A DNA stretch of 13,088 nt from SVTX01 sp964567085. Its GTDB lineage: Bacteria > Bacillota > Clostridia > Oscillospirales > CAG-272. Shown piece after piece: positions 6,133-13,088 of this stretch. Position numbers and translations under genes: made by a program. The first letter of the stretch is position 1. Every line of letters begins with the position of its first letter. A model generated the notes under the pieces. The model was not told the origin of the DNA, ran no database searches, and saw only the letters and a list, made by a program, of their open reading frames with translations. The stretch covers positions 1-13,088 of the forward strand of contig CAZMKU010000043.1 of NCBI GenBank assembly GCA_964567085.1. The letters run 5' to 3'.

Positions 6133-9100
6133 ATGGGCGAATTTGTACACCTGCATCTTCATACGGAGTATAGCCTGCTCGACGGCGCGTGCCGTATAGA
6201 CGACATACCCGAAAGAGTCAAGGAATGCAATCAGGACGCGGTCGCTATCACGGACCACGGGAATATGTACGGCGTAGTCGCGTTTTATAACGCCTGCCGT
6301 AAAAATAATATAAAGCCCATTATCGGCTGCGAGGTCTACGTGGCGCAGAGGAGCCGCTTTGATAAGACGAATTCCCACGAGGGCCCGCACCATCTCGTTC
6401 TCCTTTGCAAGAATCAGACAGGCTATAATAACCTTTCGTATCTTGTTTCCGCGGCGTATACCGAGGGCTTTTACGGAAAGCCCCGAATTGACGAGGAGCT
6501 GCTTTTCTCTCACTGCGAGGGACTCATCGCGCTCTCGGCATGCCTTTCGGGTAAAATTCCGCGTCTTGTAGCTAACGGCGATATTGCCGAGGCTATGTCG
6601 ACCGCTAAAAAATACAAGGAGGTCTTTGGTGACGACGGCTTTTATATCGAGCTTCAGGATCACGGCACGGACAAGACCCGCGCGATAATCCCGCCGCTTC
6701 TTGAAATTGCCGAGAAGCTGGATATTCCGCTTGTCGCGACCAACGACTGTCATTATTTGCGCCGTCAGGACGCAAGGTTGCAGGATATTCTTATGTGTAT
6801 CCAGACCAATACAACAATCGAGGACGAATCGAGATTCAAGTTTGACACCGACGACTATTATCTCAAGGATACAAGTGAGATGAAGATGCTCTACGGTAAA
6901 TACCGCGGCGCTATTGAAAACACCGTGAAAATTGCCGATATGTGTAATCTTGAATTTGACTTTGATACTCTTTATCTTCCGAAATTCACGTGTCCCGACG
7001 GAAAGAGCGCGGAGGGATATCTGCGCGAGCTTACTATGACGGGACTTGCTCGCCGCGAGGGACTCTCCCATATCGTGTACGACGAGCAATACACGAAGCA
7101 GAGCTATCTTGACAGGATAGATTACGAGCTTTCCGTGATAAATAAAATGGGCTATGCCGATTACTTCCTTATAGTTCAGGATTACGTCGGATTTGCAAAG
7201 AAGGCGGGTATTCCCGTAGGCCCAGGCCGTGGCTCGGGCGCTGGCAGTATCGTTGCGTATTTGCTTGGAATAACCGACGTTGACTCGATTAAATTTGATT
7301 TGCTTTTCGAGAGATTTTTGAATCCCGAGAGAGTAAGTATGCCCGATATTGATATCGACTTCTGCTATACGCGTTGCGGCGAGGTGTTTGACTACGTTGC
7401 GAGAAAGTACGGCAGAGAACACGTGTCCCGAATTATTACCTTTGGTACTCTCGCGGCAAAGGCGGCGGTTCGAAACACGGGACGAGCTATGGGAATGTCG
7501 TACGCCGACGTTGACGTAGTGGCGAAGGCGATACCGAGAGAGCTTGGTATAACGCTTGACGATGCGCTCAAATCTCCCGAGCTTCGCGAGCAGTACGAGA
7601 GCAGCGAGCGTGTTCGTGAGCTTATAGATAACGCCCGAGGCCTTGAGGGAATGCCGAGAAATATTTCTGTTCACGCCGCAGGCGTCGTAATTACCGACAA
7701 GCCCGTTTGCGAGTACGTGCCGCTTGCGATGAGTAACGATACGCTCGTTACACAATTTGATATGGACACCGTGGCAAAGCTCGGACTTCTCAAATTCGAC
7801 TTTTTGGCGCTAAGATATCTTACGATTATCGACGACGCTCAAAAGCAGATAAAGGAAACCGTTCCCGACTTTGACATCGAGAAGATACCGCTTGACGACA
7901 AGGCGACCTTTGAGCTTATATCGAAGGGAATGACGGGCGGTGTTTTTCAGCTTGAATCCGCGGGAATGCGACAGGTTCTTCAGAGCCTACGCCCCGAATC
8001 CATAGAGGATATTATCGCGACTATCGCGCTCTACCGTCCGGGTCCTATGGACTCAATCCCCCGATTTATCGAGTGCAGACACGACAAGAGCAAGGTCAAA
8101 TATGACCTGCCGCAGCTTGAACCCATTCTCAAAAACACCTACGGCTGCACGGTTTATCAGGAGCAGGTTATGAGAATATTCCGTGAGATCGCGGGATATA
8201 CGTACGGACATGCGGACATCGTTCGCCGCGCTATGTCAAAGAAAAAGGCAGACGTGCTTGAGGCCGAAAGAGAAGCGTTTGTAAACGGCGCGGCTGCAAA
8301 CGGCATCGACAAGAAAAAAGCGGACAAGCTTTTCTCGGATATGTCGAGCTTTGCAAACTACGCCTTTAATAAATCTCACGCGGCGGCTTACGCGATGATC
8401 TCCTACCGTTCGGCGTACCTGAAGGCTCATTACACGGGCGAGTATATGTCCGCGCTGCTTACAAGCGTTATGGGTGACAGAGCCAAGGCGGCTGAATATA
8501 TCGCGGAGTGCGCCAAGTTCAAAATTGCGGTTTTGCCGCCCGATATAAATTCCAGCCGAGTTAGCTTTTCGACCGATGGAGACGGCAATATCCGCTACGG
8601 ACTTTTGGCTATAAAGAACGTCGGTCAGAAGATAATCGAGGATATAATCGAACTTCGCCAGACAGACGGAGATTTTACGTCGTTTTATAGTTTTGTTGAG
8701 CGCGCGACGGTCGCGACAGACGTAAACAAGCGACAGATAGAATCGCTTATAAAGGTCGGCGCGTTTGACCGTCTTGGCGTTGACAGAGCAAAGCTTCTTG
8801 CATCCTTTGAGGGAATCGTGGATAATATGCAATATAAAAATCGCGACAATCTTGTAGGTCAGCTTGATATGTTTTCTCAGGGTCTGCTTAAAGCCCCCGA
8901 GTTTGAATATCCTGACGTCGCCCCCTTGACGCTTAAGGAAAAGCTTATGCTTGAAAAGGATGCCGCGGGGATGTATTTCTCGGGACATCTGCTCGACGGA
9001 TACGGTAAAAATATAGAGGATGTAGATAATACTCCGATCAGCGAAATAATAAACGAGACCGATGATGGCGAGAGTGAGTTCTCGGACAGAGATAGCGTTA

Positions 9101-9714
9101 TTATTGCGGGAATCATCACGGGAGTAACCTATAAGACCACCAAAAAAGAGGAGAGAATGGCGTTTATTTCTCTTGAAGACAAGTTTGCCGAGATAGAGTG
9201 TATTGTTTTCCCAAAGGCGTATAACAAGTATTATCACGAGATACGCGTTGACGGAGCGGTCGTAATTTACGGTAACGTGTCGCTCAAGGAGGACGAAAAG
9301 CCTAAAGTAATCGTAAATGAGATATCTCCGCTTACAGAAAATTCTCTTTATGTCAAAGAGGAAAAGGCGGAAGAGGAGGAGTCTGTTAAAAGGTCGGTGC
9401 AGGCCGAACCCCCAAAGGACAGATTTAACGCCTTTATGTCGATTTATATGAACGCGAACACCGCAACACCGCCTCGCACGGAAAGTAAGCCCGCGCCCGA
9501 GAAGATCTATCTTCGAGTTAAAGATATGAGCTGCCGCGAATTCTTCCAAGCGAAGGGTGTGGTCGATAAAAACCGCGGCGGAAACACGAGAATGATATTC
9601 TTTGATTCGTCTACTAAAAAATACGCCGAATACAGTGAAAGACTGCGTTATTCCGACTCTGCTTATAATAAGCTCTGCGAGATACTCGGCAGTGAGAACG
9701 TGATCTCAAAATAA
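6133..9714 (+). CDS. dnaE: DNA polymerase III alpha subunit, DnaE type with intact PHP domain
   Basis: Replicative C-family DNA polymerase; many clostridia also carry PolC, which is not in this window. The chosen start gives 1193 residues. The PHP domain (about 4-210) keeps HLHLHTEYS (His6, His8, His10), TDHGNMYG (Asp41, His42), GCEVYV (Glu67) and NDCHYL (Asp205, His207). The polymerase core has GPGRGSGAGS (363-372), PDIDID with catalytic Asp405 and Asp407, and FDFLAL with Asp556. Next come a helix-hairpin-helix region (about 822-880), a beta-clamp motif QLDMF (910-914), an OB fold (about 988-1065), an acidic and proline-rich linker (about 1075-1122) and a small C-terminal domain. An in-frame ATG at 6004 is rejected because it overlaps whiA, whereas 6133 has AAGGAG six bases upstream and the family's normal N-terminus. 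Terminator follows. Confidence 0.97.
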   Translation: MGEFVHLHLHTEYSLLDGACRIDDIPERVKECNQDAVAITDHGNMYGVVAFYNACRKNNIKPIIGCEVYVAQRSRFDKTNSHEGPHHLVLLCKNQTGYNNLSYLVSAAYTEGFYGKPRIDEELLFSHCEGLIALSACLSGKIPRLVANGDIAEAMSTAKKYKEVFGDDGFYIELQDHGTDKTRAIIPPLLEIAEKLDIPLVATNDCHYLRRQDARLQDILMCIQTNTTIEDESRFKFDTDDYYLKDTSEMKMLYGKYRGAIENTVKIADMCNLEFDFDTLYLPKFTCPDGKSAEGYLRELTMTGLARREGLSHIVYDEQYTKQSYLDRIDYELSVINKMGYADYFLIVQDYVGFAKKAGIPVGPGRGSGAGSIVAYLLGITDVDSIKFDLLFERFLNPERVSMPDIDIDFCYTRCGEVFDYVARKYGREHVSRIITFGTLAAKAAVRNTGRAMGMSYADVDVVAKAIPRELGITLDDALKSPELREQYESSERVRELIDNARGLEGMPRNISVHAAGVVITDKPVCEYVPLAMSNDTLVTQFDMDTVAKLGLLKFDFLALRYLTIIDDAQKQIKETVPDFDIEKIPLDDKATFELISKGMTGGVFQLESAGMRQVLQSLRPESIEDIIATIALYRPGPMDSIPRFIECRHDKSKVKYDLPQLEPILKNTYGCTVYQEQVMRIFREIAGYTYGHADIVRRAMSKKKADVLEAEREAFVNGAAANGIDKKKADKLFSDMSSFANYAFNKSHAAAYAMISYRSAYLKAHYTGEYMSALLTSVMGDRAKAAEYIAECAKFKIAVLPPDINSSRVSFSTDGDGNIRYGLLAIKNVGQKIIEDIIELRQTDGDFTSFYSFVERATVATDVNKRQIESLIKVGAFDRLGVDRAKLLASFEGIVDNMQYKNRDNLVGQLDMFSQGLLKAPEFEYPDVAPLTLKEKLMLEKDAAGMYFSGHLLDGYGKNIEDVDNTPISEIINETDDGESEFSDRDSVIIAGIITGVTYKTTKKEERMAFISLEDKFAEIECIVFPKAYNKYYHEIRVDGAVVIYGNVSLKEDEKPKVIVNEISPLTENSLYVKEEKAEEEESVKRSVQAEPPKDRFNAFMSIYMNANTATPPRTESKPAPEKIYLRVKDMSCREFFQAKGVVDKNRGGNTRMIFFDSSTKKYAEYSERLRYSDSAYNKLCEILGSENVISK

Positions 9715-9737
9715 TCTTTTGCAATATGTGTTTTTTG

Positions 9738-9769
9738 CGCTCCGCTTCATTCGAAGCGGAGCGTATTTT
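9738..9769 (+). terminator. Intrinsic terminator after dnaE
   Basis: Perfect 11-base-pair stem CGCTCCGCTTC (9738-9748) and GAAGCGGAGCG (9753-9763) with a 4-base ATTC loop, followed by TATTTTTT. It starts 24 bases after the dnaE stop and closes the HAD-murB-whiA-dnaE unit. On the opposite strand the stem is followed by an A run, so it works only in the plus direction. Confidence 0.92.
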
Positions 9770-9803
9770 TTGCATTTTTTGGTATTAAATATTTCCAAAT
9801 CGG

Positions 9804-9832
9804 TTTACAAATAAAAAAGAATGTGTTATAAT
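9804..9832 (+). promoter_or_regulatory. Extended -10 sigma-A promoter for the rsuA-like gene and tex
   Basis: TTTACA (9804-9809) and TATAAT (9827-9832) are 17 bases apart, and TGT at 9824-9826 directly before the -10 box forms an extended -10 element. Predicted transcription start is near 9839, about 31 bases before the ATG at 9870. Confidence 0.82.
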
Positions 9833-9869
9833 ATATAATGTAGGAAAAATTCAAGAGGGGAGGAAGCTT

Positions 9870-10583
9870 ATGCGACTTGATAAATTCTTGGTTGAAGCGG
9901 GAGTTGCCACGAGAACCGAGGCGACGAAGGCGGCAAGAGCGGGTCTTGTGCTCGTTAACGGCAAGGCGGAGAGAAAGTGCGCAAGTCATATTGATCCCAC
10001 GGTCGATGTCGTTGTGTATCGCGGTCAGACGGTGGTTTACCGTGAATTTACATACGTGATGCTTAATAAGCCCGAGGGCTACGTCAGCGCAACCGAGGAC
10101 GAAAAGCTTCCGACAGTTCTTGAGCTGCTTCCCGATGAGCTGCAAAGAATAGGTCTTTTTCCGTGCGGCAGACTTGACAGAAATACGCTCGGCCTTATGA
10201 TACTTACAAATAACGGCCCACTCTCACACAAGCTTTTAGCACCAAAGAGCCACGTAAGCAAGGTCTATTATTTCAAGGCAGAGGACAACGTAACAAGTGA
10301 GGACGTAGAAAGACTTCAGAGCGGTGTTGATATCGGCGGATATATGACCGCGCCCTGCGAGGTCAGTATGGTAAGCTCCCGTGAGGGATATATCACGCTT
10401 CACGAGGGCAAGTATCATCAGATAAAGCTTATGCTAAAGGCGGTCTGTAACAAGATCCTTTACCTTGAGCGCGTAAAATTCGGCCCTATCTCGCTTGATA
10501 CGGAGCTTAAACGCGGCGAGTGGAGATTTCTGACACCCCACGAGCAGACAGCGCTTGAAGAAGCAGGAAAATTCAAAACTTAA
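9870..10583 (+). CDS. RsuA-family rRNA pseudouridine synthase
   Basis: Converts a specific uridine in rRNA to pseudouridine; RsuA itself acts on 16S U516 (E. coli numbering). The 237-residue protein has an N-terminal S4 RNA-binding domain (MRLDKFLVEAGVATRTEA, about 1-50) and the catalytic domain from about 60. It carries MLNKPEGYVSAT (64-75), GRLDRNTLGLMILTNNG with catalytic Asp103, and the family tail motif EGKYHQIKLM (179-188). Overall length and layout fit RsuA better than the longer RluB or RluF, but the exact target uridine cannot be proved, so no symbol is given. The start has GGGGAGG six bases upstream. It is the first gene after its own promoter, and tex follows after 22 bases. Confidence 0.93.
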   Translation: MRLDKFLVEAGVATRTEATKAARAGLVLVNGKAERKCASHIDPTVDVVVYRGQTVVYREFTYVMLNKPEGYVSATEDEKLPTVLELLPDELQRIGLFPCGRLDRNTLGLMILTNNGPLSHKLLAPKSHVSKVYYFKAEDNVTSEDVERLQSGVDIGGYMTAPCEVSMVSSREGYITLHEGKYHQIKLMLKAVCNKILYLERVKFGPISLDTELKRGEWRFLTPHEQTALEEAGKFKT

Positions 10584-10605
10584 TTTTTATTTAAAGAGGA
10601 CACAA

Positions 10606-12759
10606 ATGAACATTATCAAAGCATTGGCAGAGGAATTCAAATTACGCGAGGAGCAGGTCGAGAAGACCGTGGCTCTCATTGATGGCGGCGATACGATACC
10701 CTTTATCGCGCGATACAGAAAAGAGGTTACGGGAAGCCTTGACGACGCGGTTTTGCGCGACCTTAACGACAGACTTGAATATCTCCGTAACATAGAAAAG
10801 AGAAAAGAAGAGGTCAAGTCCTTGATCGACGCGCAGGGAAAGCTTACTCCCGAGATCGAGGCGGCGATCATGAACGCCAAGACCATTACCGAGGTTGACG
10901 ACATTTACCGTCCCTTCCGTCCCAAGAGAAAGACTCGCGCGTCCGTCGCAAGAGAGAAGGGACTCGAGGGACTTGCCGAGCTTATTATGAAGCAGGAATT
11001 GAAGTATTCTCCCTCGATCGAGGAGGCGGCTGTCGAGTATATTTCCGAGGAAAAGGGAGTTGCAAGTGTTGACGAAGCTATCGCGGGCGCGAAGGATATT
11101 ATCGCGGAGGAGGTTTCGGACAACGCCGAATACAGAAAGGCTATCCGCGCGCTTACCTTCGATCACGGTATGCTCAACGTGGAAAAGACCAAGGACGAGG
11201 ATTCGGTTTACGCGCAGTATTACGAGTACAGCGAGCCGTTAAATAAAATCCCGGGACATAGAATTCTCGCTATCAACCGTGGCGAAAAGGAAGAATTTTT
11301 GAAGGTTTCTGTCTCGATCGCTCCCGAGATCGTTCTCAATTATCTTTTGTCGTGCGTAGTGACGGAGCCCTCAAGCCCTGCTTATTCTTACGTTTCCGTG
11401 GCGGTCATCGACAGTTACGAAAGACTCATTTCTCCTTCTATTGAAAGAGAGATCCGCAACGATATGTTCGACAACGCGTCCGAGGGCGCGATAAAGGTAT
11501 TCGCGGACAACCTCTCGCATCTGCTTATGCAGGCGCCCATCAAGGGCAAGACCGTGCTCGGCTTTGACCCCGGTTACGTTAACGGCTGTAAGCTTGCCGT
11601 TGTTGACAAAACGGGCAAGGTGCTTGATACGGCGGTTATCTATCCCACAAAGCCCCGTTCAAGAACGGAGGAGGCTGCAAGAATTATAAAAGCTCTCGTG
11701 AAAAAGCATAAGGTCGACGTTATTGCTATCGGTAACGGAACGGCTTCGCGTGAAAGTGAGATTTTCATTGCCGATACACTCAAAACCATTCCCGAGTGCG
11801 ACTGCAAGTACATTATTATAAGCGAGGCGGGAGCGTCGGTTTACTCCGCGTCCAAGCTTGCGACCGAGGAATTCCCCGAGTTCGACGTTATGCAGCGCTC
11901 GGCGGTCTCCATCGCGCGCAGACTTCAGGATCCCTTGGCAGAGCTTGTAAAAATTGATCCCAAGTCCATCGGTGTCGGTCAGTATCAGCACGATATGAAG
12001 CCCGCTCGTCTTGACGGCGCGCTCACGGGCGTTGTCGAGGACTGTGTAAATGCGGTCGGCGTTGATATAAATACCGCATCGTATTCGCTTTTGTCGTACA
12101 TTTCGGGTATCAACATCACAAGCGCTAAAAACATCGTAAAATACAGAGAGGAGAACGGGGAATTCACCTCGCGCTCGCAGATAAAGAAGGTTCCGAGAAT
12201 CGGCGATAAGGCGTTCGAGCAGTGCGCGGGCTTCCTTCGTGTTCCCGGTTCAAAGGAAATCCTCGACAACACGGGCGTTCACCCCGAGTCGTACGCCGCG
12301 ACGAAGGCGCTTCTCGACCTGTTCGGCTATACCGCCGAGGACGTTCGCTCGGGCAACCTCAAAAATCTCCGCGAGGAAATTAAGAGGAAGGGAATTCGCA
12401 ACGTGTGCGAAGCGGTTGGCGTTGGTGAGCCTACGCTCGTTGATATTATCGGTGAGCTTGAGAAGCCGGGCCGCGACGTAAGAGATACCCTGCCTCCTCC
12501 CGTGCTTCGCGACGACGTGCTCGAGCTTGAGGACTTAAAGCCCGATATGGTGCTTACGGGAACCGTGCGCAACGTTATCGACTTTGGCGCGTTCGTTGAC
12601 ATAGGCGTCCACCAGGACGGTCTCGTTCATATTTCGCAGATCTGTAATAAGTATATAAAGCACCCCAACGAGGTGCTCTCGGTCGGCGATATAGTAAAGG
12701 TAAAGGTGCTTACGGTTGACGTAAAGAAAAAGAGAATTGGGCTTACAATGAAGCTTTAA
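10606..12759 (+). CDS. tex: Tex-like RNA-binding transcription accessory protein
   Basis: Conserved cytosolic nucleic-acid-binding protein linked to transcription and stress survival in several bacteria; its precise job is not settled. The 717 residues have the full Tex layout: N-terminal helical region (about 1-200) with IPFIARYRKEVTG at 31-43, YqgF/RNase H-like domain (about 316-445) with LGFDPG (318-323) and IGNGTASRESE (375-385), the Tex-typical GVGQYQHDM (456-464), helix-hairpin-helix motifs (about 485-545), and a C-terminal S1 domain (about 647-717) with GTVRNVIDFGAFVDIG and DGLVHISQI. The ATG at 10606 has AAAGAGGA five bases upstream. An in-frame ATG at 10555 would overlap the preceding gene and add 17 atypical residues, so I reject it. 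It probably shares the promoter at 9804. Confidence 0.97.
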   Translation: MNIIKALAEEFKLREEQVEKTVALIDGGDTIPFIARYRKEVTGSLDDAVLRDLNDRLEYLRNIEKRKEEVKSLIDAQGKLTPEIEAAIMNAKTITEVDDIYRPFRPKRKTRASVAREKGLEGLAELIMKQELKYSPSIEEAAVEYISEEKGVASVDEAIAGAKDIIAEEVSDNAEYRKAIRALTFDHGMLNVEKTKDEDSVYAQYYEYSEPLNKIPGHRILAINRGEKEEFLKVSVSIAPEIVLNYLLSCVVTEPSSPAYSYVSVAVIDSYERLISPSIEREIRNDMFDNASEGAIKVFADNLSHLLMQAPIKGKTVLGFDPGYVNGCKLAVVDKTGKVLDTAVIYPTKPRSRTEEAARIIKALVKKHKVDVIAIGNGTASRESEIFIADTLKTIPECDCKYIIISEAGASVYSASKLATEEFPEFDVMQRSAVSIARRLQDPLAELVKIDPKSIGVGQYQHDMKPARLDGALTGVVEDCVNAVGVDINTASYSLLSYISGINITSAKNIVKYREENGEFTSRSQIKKVPRIGDKAFEQCAGFLRVPGSKEILDNTGVHPESYAATKALLDLFGYTAEDVRSGNLKNLREEIKRKGIRNVCEAVGVGEPTLVDIIGELEKPGRDVRDTLPPPVLRDDVLELEDLKPDMVLTGTVRNVIDFGAFVDIGVHQDGLVHISQICNKYIKHPNEVLSVGDIVKVKVLTVDVKKKRIGLTMKL

Positions 12760-12769
12760 TAAATTAAAA

Positions 12770-12816
12770 CCCCCCGCTTTGGACATTAACGGAAGTTAAT
12801 TGAAGCGGGGGGCTCT
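12770..12816 (+). terminator. Nested-hairpin terminator after tex
   Basis: The outer stem is CCCCCCGCTT (12770-12779) with AAGCGGGGGG (12803-12812), a perfect 10 base pairs. Inside it is a second stem ATTAAC/GTTAAT (12785-12790/12795-12800) capped by GGAA, a GNRA-type tetraloop. In the plus direction the U tract is weak (CTCTTTGTGTATTTTG). On the minus strand the stem is followed by GTTTTAATTT (12769-12760), so it could terminate in both directions. Confidence 0.8.
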
Positions 12817-12821
12817 TTGTG

Positions 12822-12837
12822 TATTTTGTACAAAATA
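12822..12837. repeat. 16-bp perfect palindrome upstream of the ABC ATPase gene
   Basis: TATTTTGTACAAAATA is its own reverse complement with no spacer, so it is more like a protein-binding site than an RNA hairpin. It lies between the tex terminator and the putative -35 box at 12866. A related run, TTTTGGTACAATAT, covers the -10 box at 12889. Role as an operator is inference. Confidence 0.45.
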
Positions 12838-12865
12838 TTTATAATAATTTTGGGGAAAAAACCAC

Positions 12866-12894
12866 TTTAAATTATATCTGATTTTTGGTACAAT
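12866..12894 (+). promoter_or_regulatory. Putative extended -10 promoter for the ABC ATPase gene
   Basis: TACAAT (12889-12894) is preceded by TGG, giving an extended -10. TTTAAA (12866-12871) is a weak -35 box at 17-base spacing. The start site would be near 12901, leaving a leader of about 83 bases. Confidence 0.6.
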
Positions 12895-12904
12895 ATATAT
12901 AGCA

Positions 12905-12935
12905 AAGTTTGGGTCGGCAGAGGCTGCCCGAATTT
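12905..12935 (+). promoter_or_regulatory. Hairpin at the 5' end of the ABC ATPase leader
   Basis: AAGTTTGGG (12905-12913) pairs with CCCGAATTT (12927-12935) over 9 positions, two of them G-U. Inside, CAG/CTG closes a 3-base loop; an alternative inner pairing is GGCAG/CTGCC. No U tract follows, so it is not an intrinsic terminator. It would sit just inside the predicted transcript start and might stabilise the mRNA or be an imperfect operator. Confidence 0.45.
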
Positions 12936-12983
12936 ACTTAATGATTATAATTAAAATGAACATATTCTGAGGAGGAATGTAAA

Positions 12984-13088
12984 ATGGCAAGTTTGTCTTT
13001 AAGACATATTTACAAGAAGTATCCCGGCGGTGTAACTGCCGTATCTGACTTCAACCTTGAGATCAAGGACAAGGAATTTATCGTTCTT
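12984..13088 (+). CDS. ABC transporter ATP-binding protein, UgpC/MsmK type, first 35 residues, cut by window edge
   Basis: Partial N-terminus of a carbohydrate-type (CUT1) ABC ATPase, which would power uptake of sugars, oligosaccharides or glycerol-3-phosphate through a membrane permease pair. The visible protein has LSLRHIYKKYPGGVTAVSD and ends EFIVL, where the next residues in this family are normally VGPSGCGKST (Walker A). The window stops before any catalytic motif, so the call rests on the strongly typical first strand, with the aromatic Tyr of the A-loop in KKYPGG. The ATG at 12984 is preceded by GAGGAGG with about 7-base spacing. It has its own putative promoter and follows a terminator, so it is a separate unit from tex. 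These ATPases often serve several sugar transporters encoded elsewhere. Confidence 0.9.
   Translation, partial: MASLSLRHIYKKYPGGVTAVSDFNLEIKDKEFIVL

Noticed and set aside
6064..7755. 563-codon open frame on the minus strand opposite dnaE
   Set aside because: It is antisense to the conserved catalytic part of dnaE, has no recognisable domain and no convincing ribosome site. Codon bias in dnaE that avoids complementary stops explains it.
8236..9549. 437-codon open frame on the minus strand opposite the end of dnaE
   Set aside because: Same explanation: a shadow of a well-conserved gene, with an Arg- and Lys-rich composition typical of antisense frames.
10555..10605. 17-residue N-terminal extension of Tex
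   Set aside because: It overlaps the end of the pseudouridine synthase gene and the family starts at the ATG at 10606, which has a good ribosome site.
1..13088. A novel defence, mobile or secretion system
   Set aside because: Every substantial open frame belongs to a recognisable housekeeping family. There are no direct-repeat arrays, transposase or integrase motifs, attachment sites or tRNA genes, and no composition break within the coding part.

Overview
The window is about 13.1 kb of ordinary, tightly packed bacterial chromosome, probably from a Firmicute of class Clostridia. The evidence is WhiA, a type II-like MurB of Gram-positive style, a long DnaE with an intact PHP domain, strong AGGAGG-type ribosome sites, AT-rich intergenic regions with near-consensus sigma-A promoters, and a UgpC/MsmK-like sugar-ABC ATPase. 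The coding GC content and the UgpC N-terminus look like an uncultured gut clostridium, but genus and family cannot be fixed from this sequence.

Left arm, minus strand (about 3430 down to 1): a promoter drives coaE (dephospho-CoA kinase), a membrane-anchored lytic transglycosylase, an M18 aminopeptidase and prfA (release factor 1). prfA runs off the left edge just before the GGQ motif. The coaE and transglycosylase frames overlap by 8 bases and the other gaps are 38 and 18 bases, so this looks like one operon.

Centre, plus strand (about 3521 to 9770): a divergent promoter starts a second unit of four genes: a YjjG/YfnB-type HAD nucleotidase, murB, whiA and dnaE. It ends at a clear intrinsic terminator. 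The rapZ and yvcK genes that often lie between murB and whiA in Firmicutes are absent here.

Right arm, plus strand (about 9804 to 12815): an extended -10 promoter drives an RsuA-family rRNA pseudouridine synthase and tex (an S1/YqgF RNA-binding protein), which end at a nested hairpin terminator. After a regulatory-looking intergenic stretch (a 16-bp perfect palindrome, an extended -10 promoter and a 5' UTR hairpin), a UgpC-like ABC ATPase begins at 12984 and is cut by the right edge before its Walker A motif.

The genes are housekeeping: CoA synthesis, peptidoglycan synthesis and turnover, translation termination, rRNA modification, DNA replication and nucleotide clean-up. I found no mobile element, CRISPR array, tRNA, rRNA or phage gene, and no convincing undescribed system. 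The least explained parts are the dyad repeats in the 3364-3581 divergent region and the palindrome plus leader hairpin ahead of the ABC transporter gene. No gene-free stretch exceeds 300 bases; the three longest (3364-3581, 9715-9869, 12760-12983) are filled mainly by promoters, dyads and terminators.
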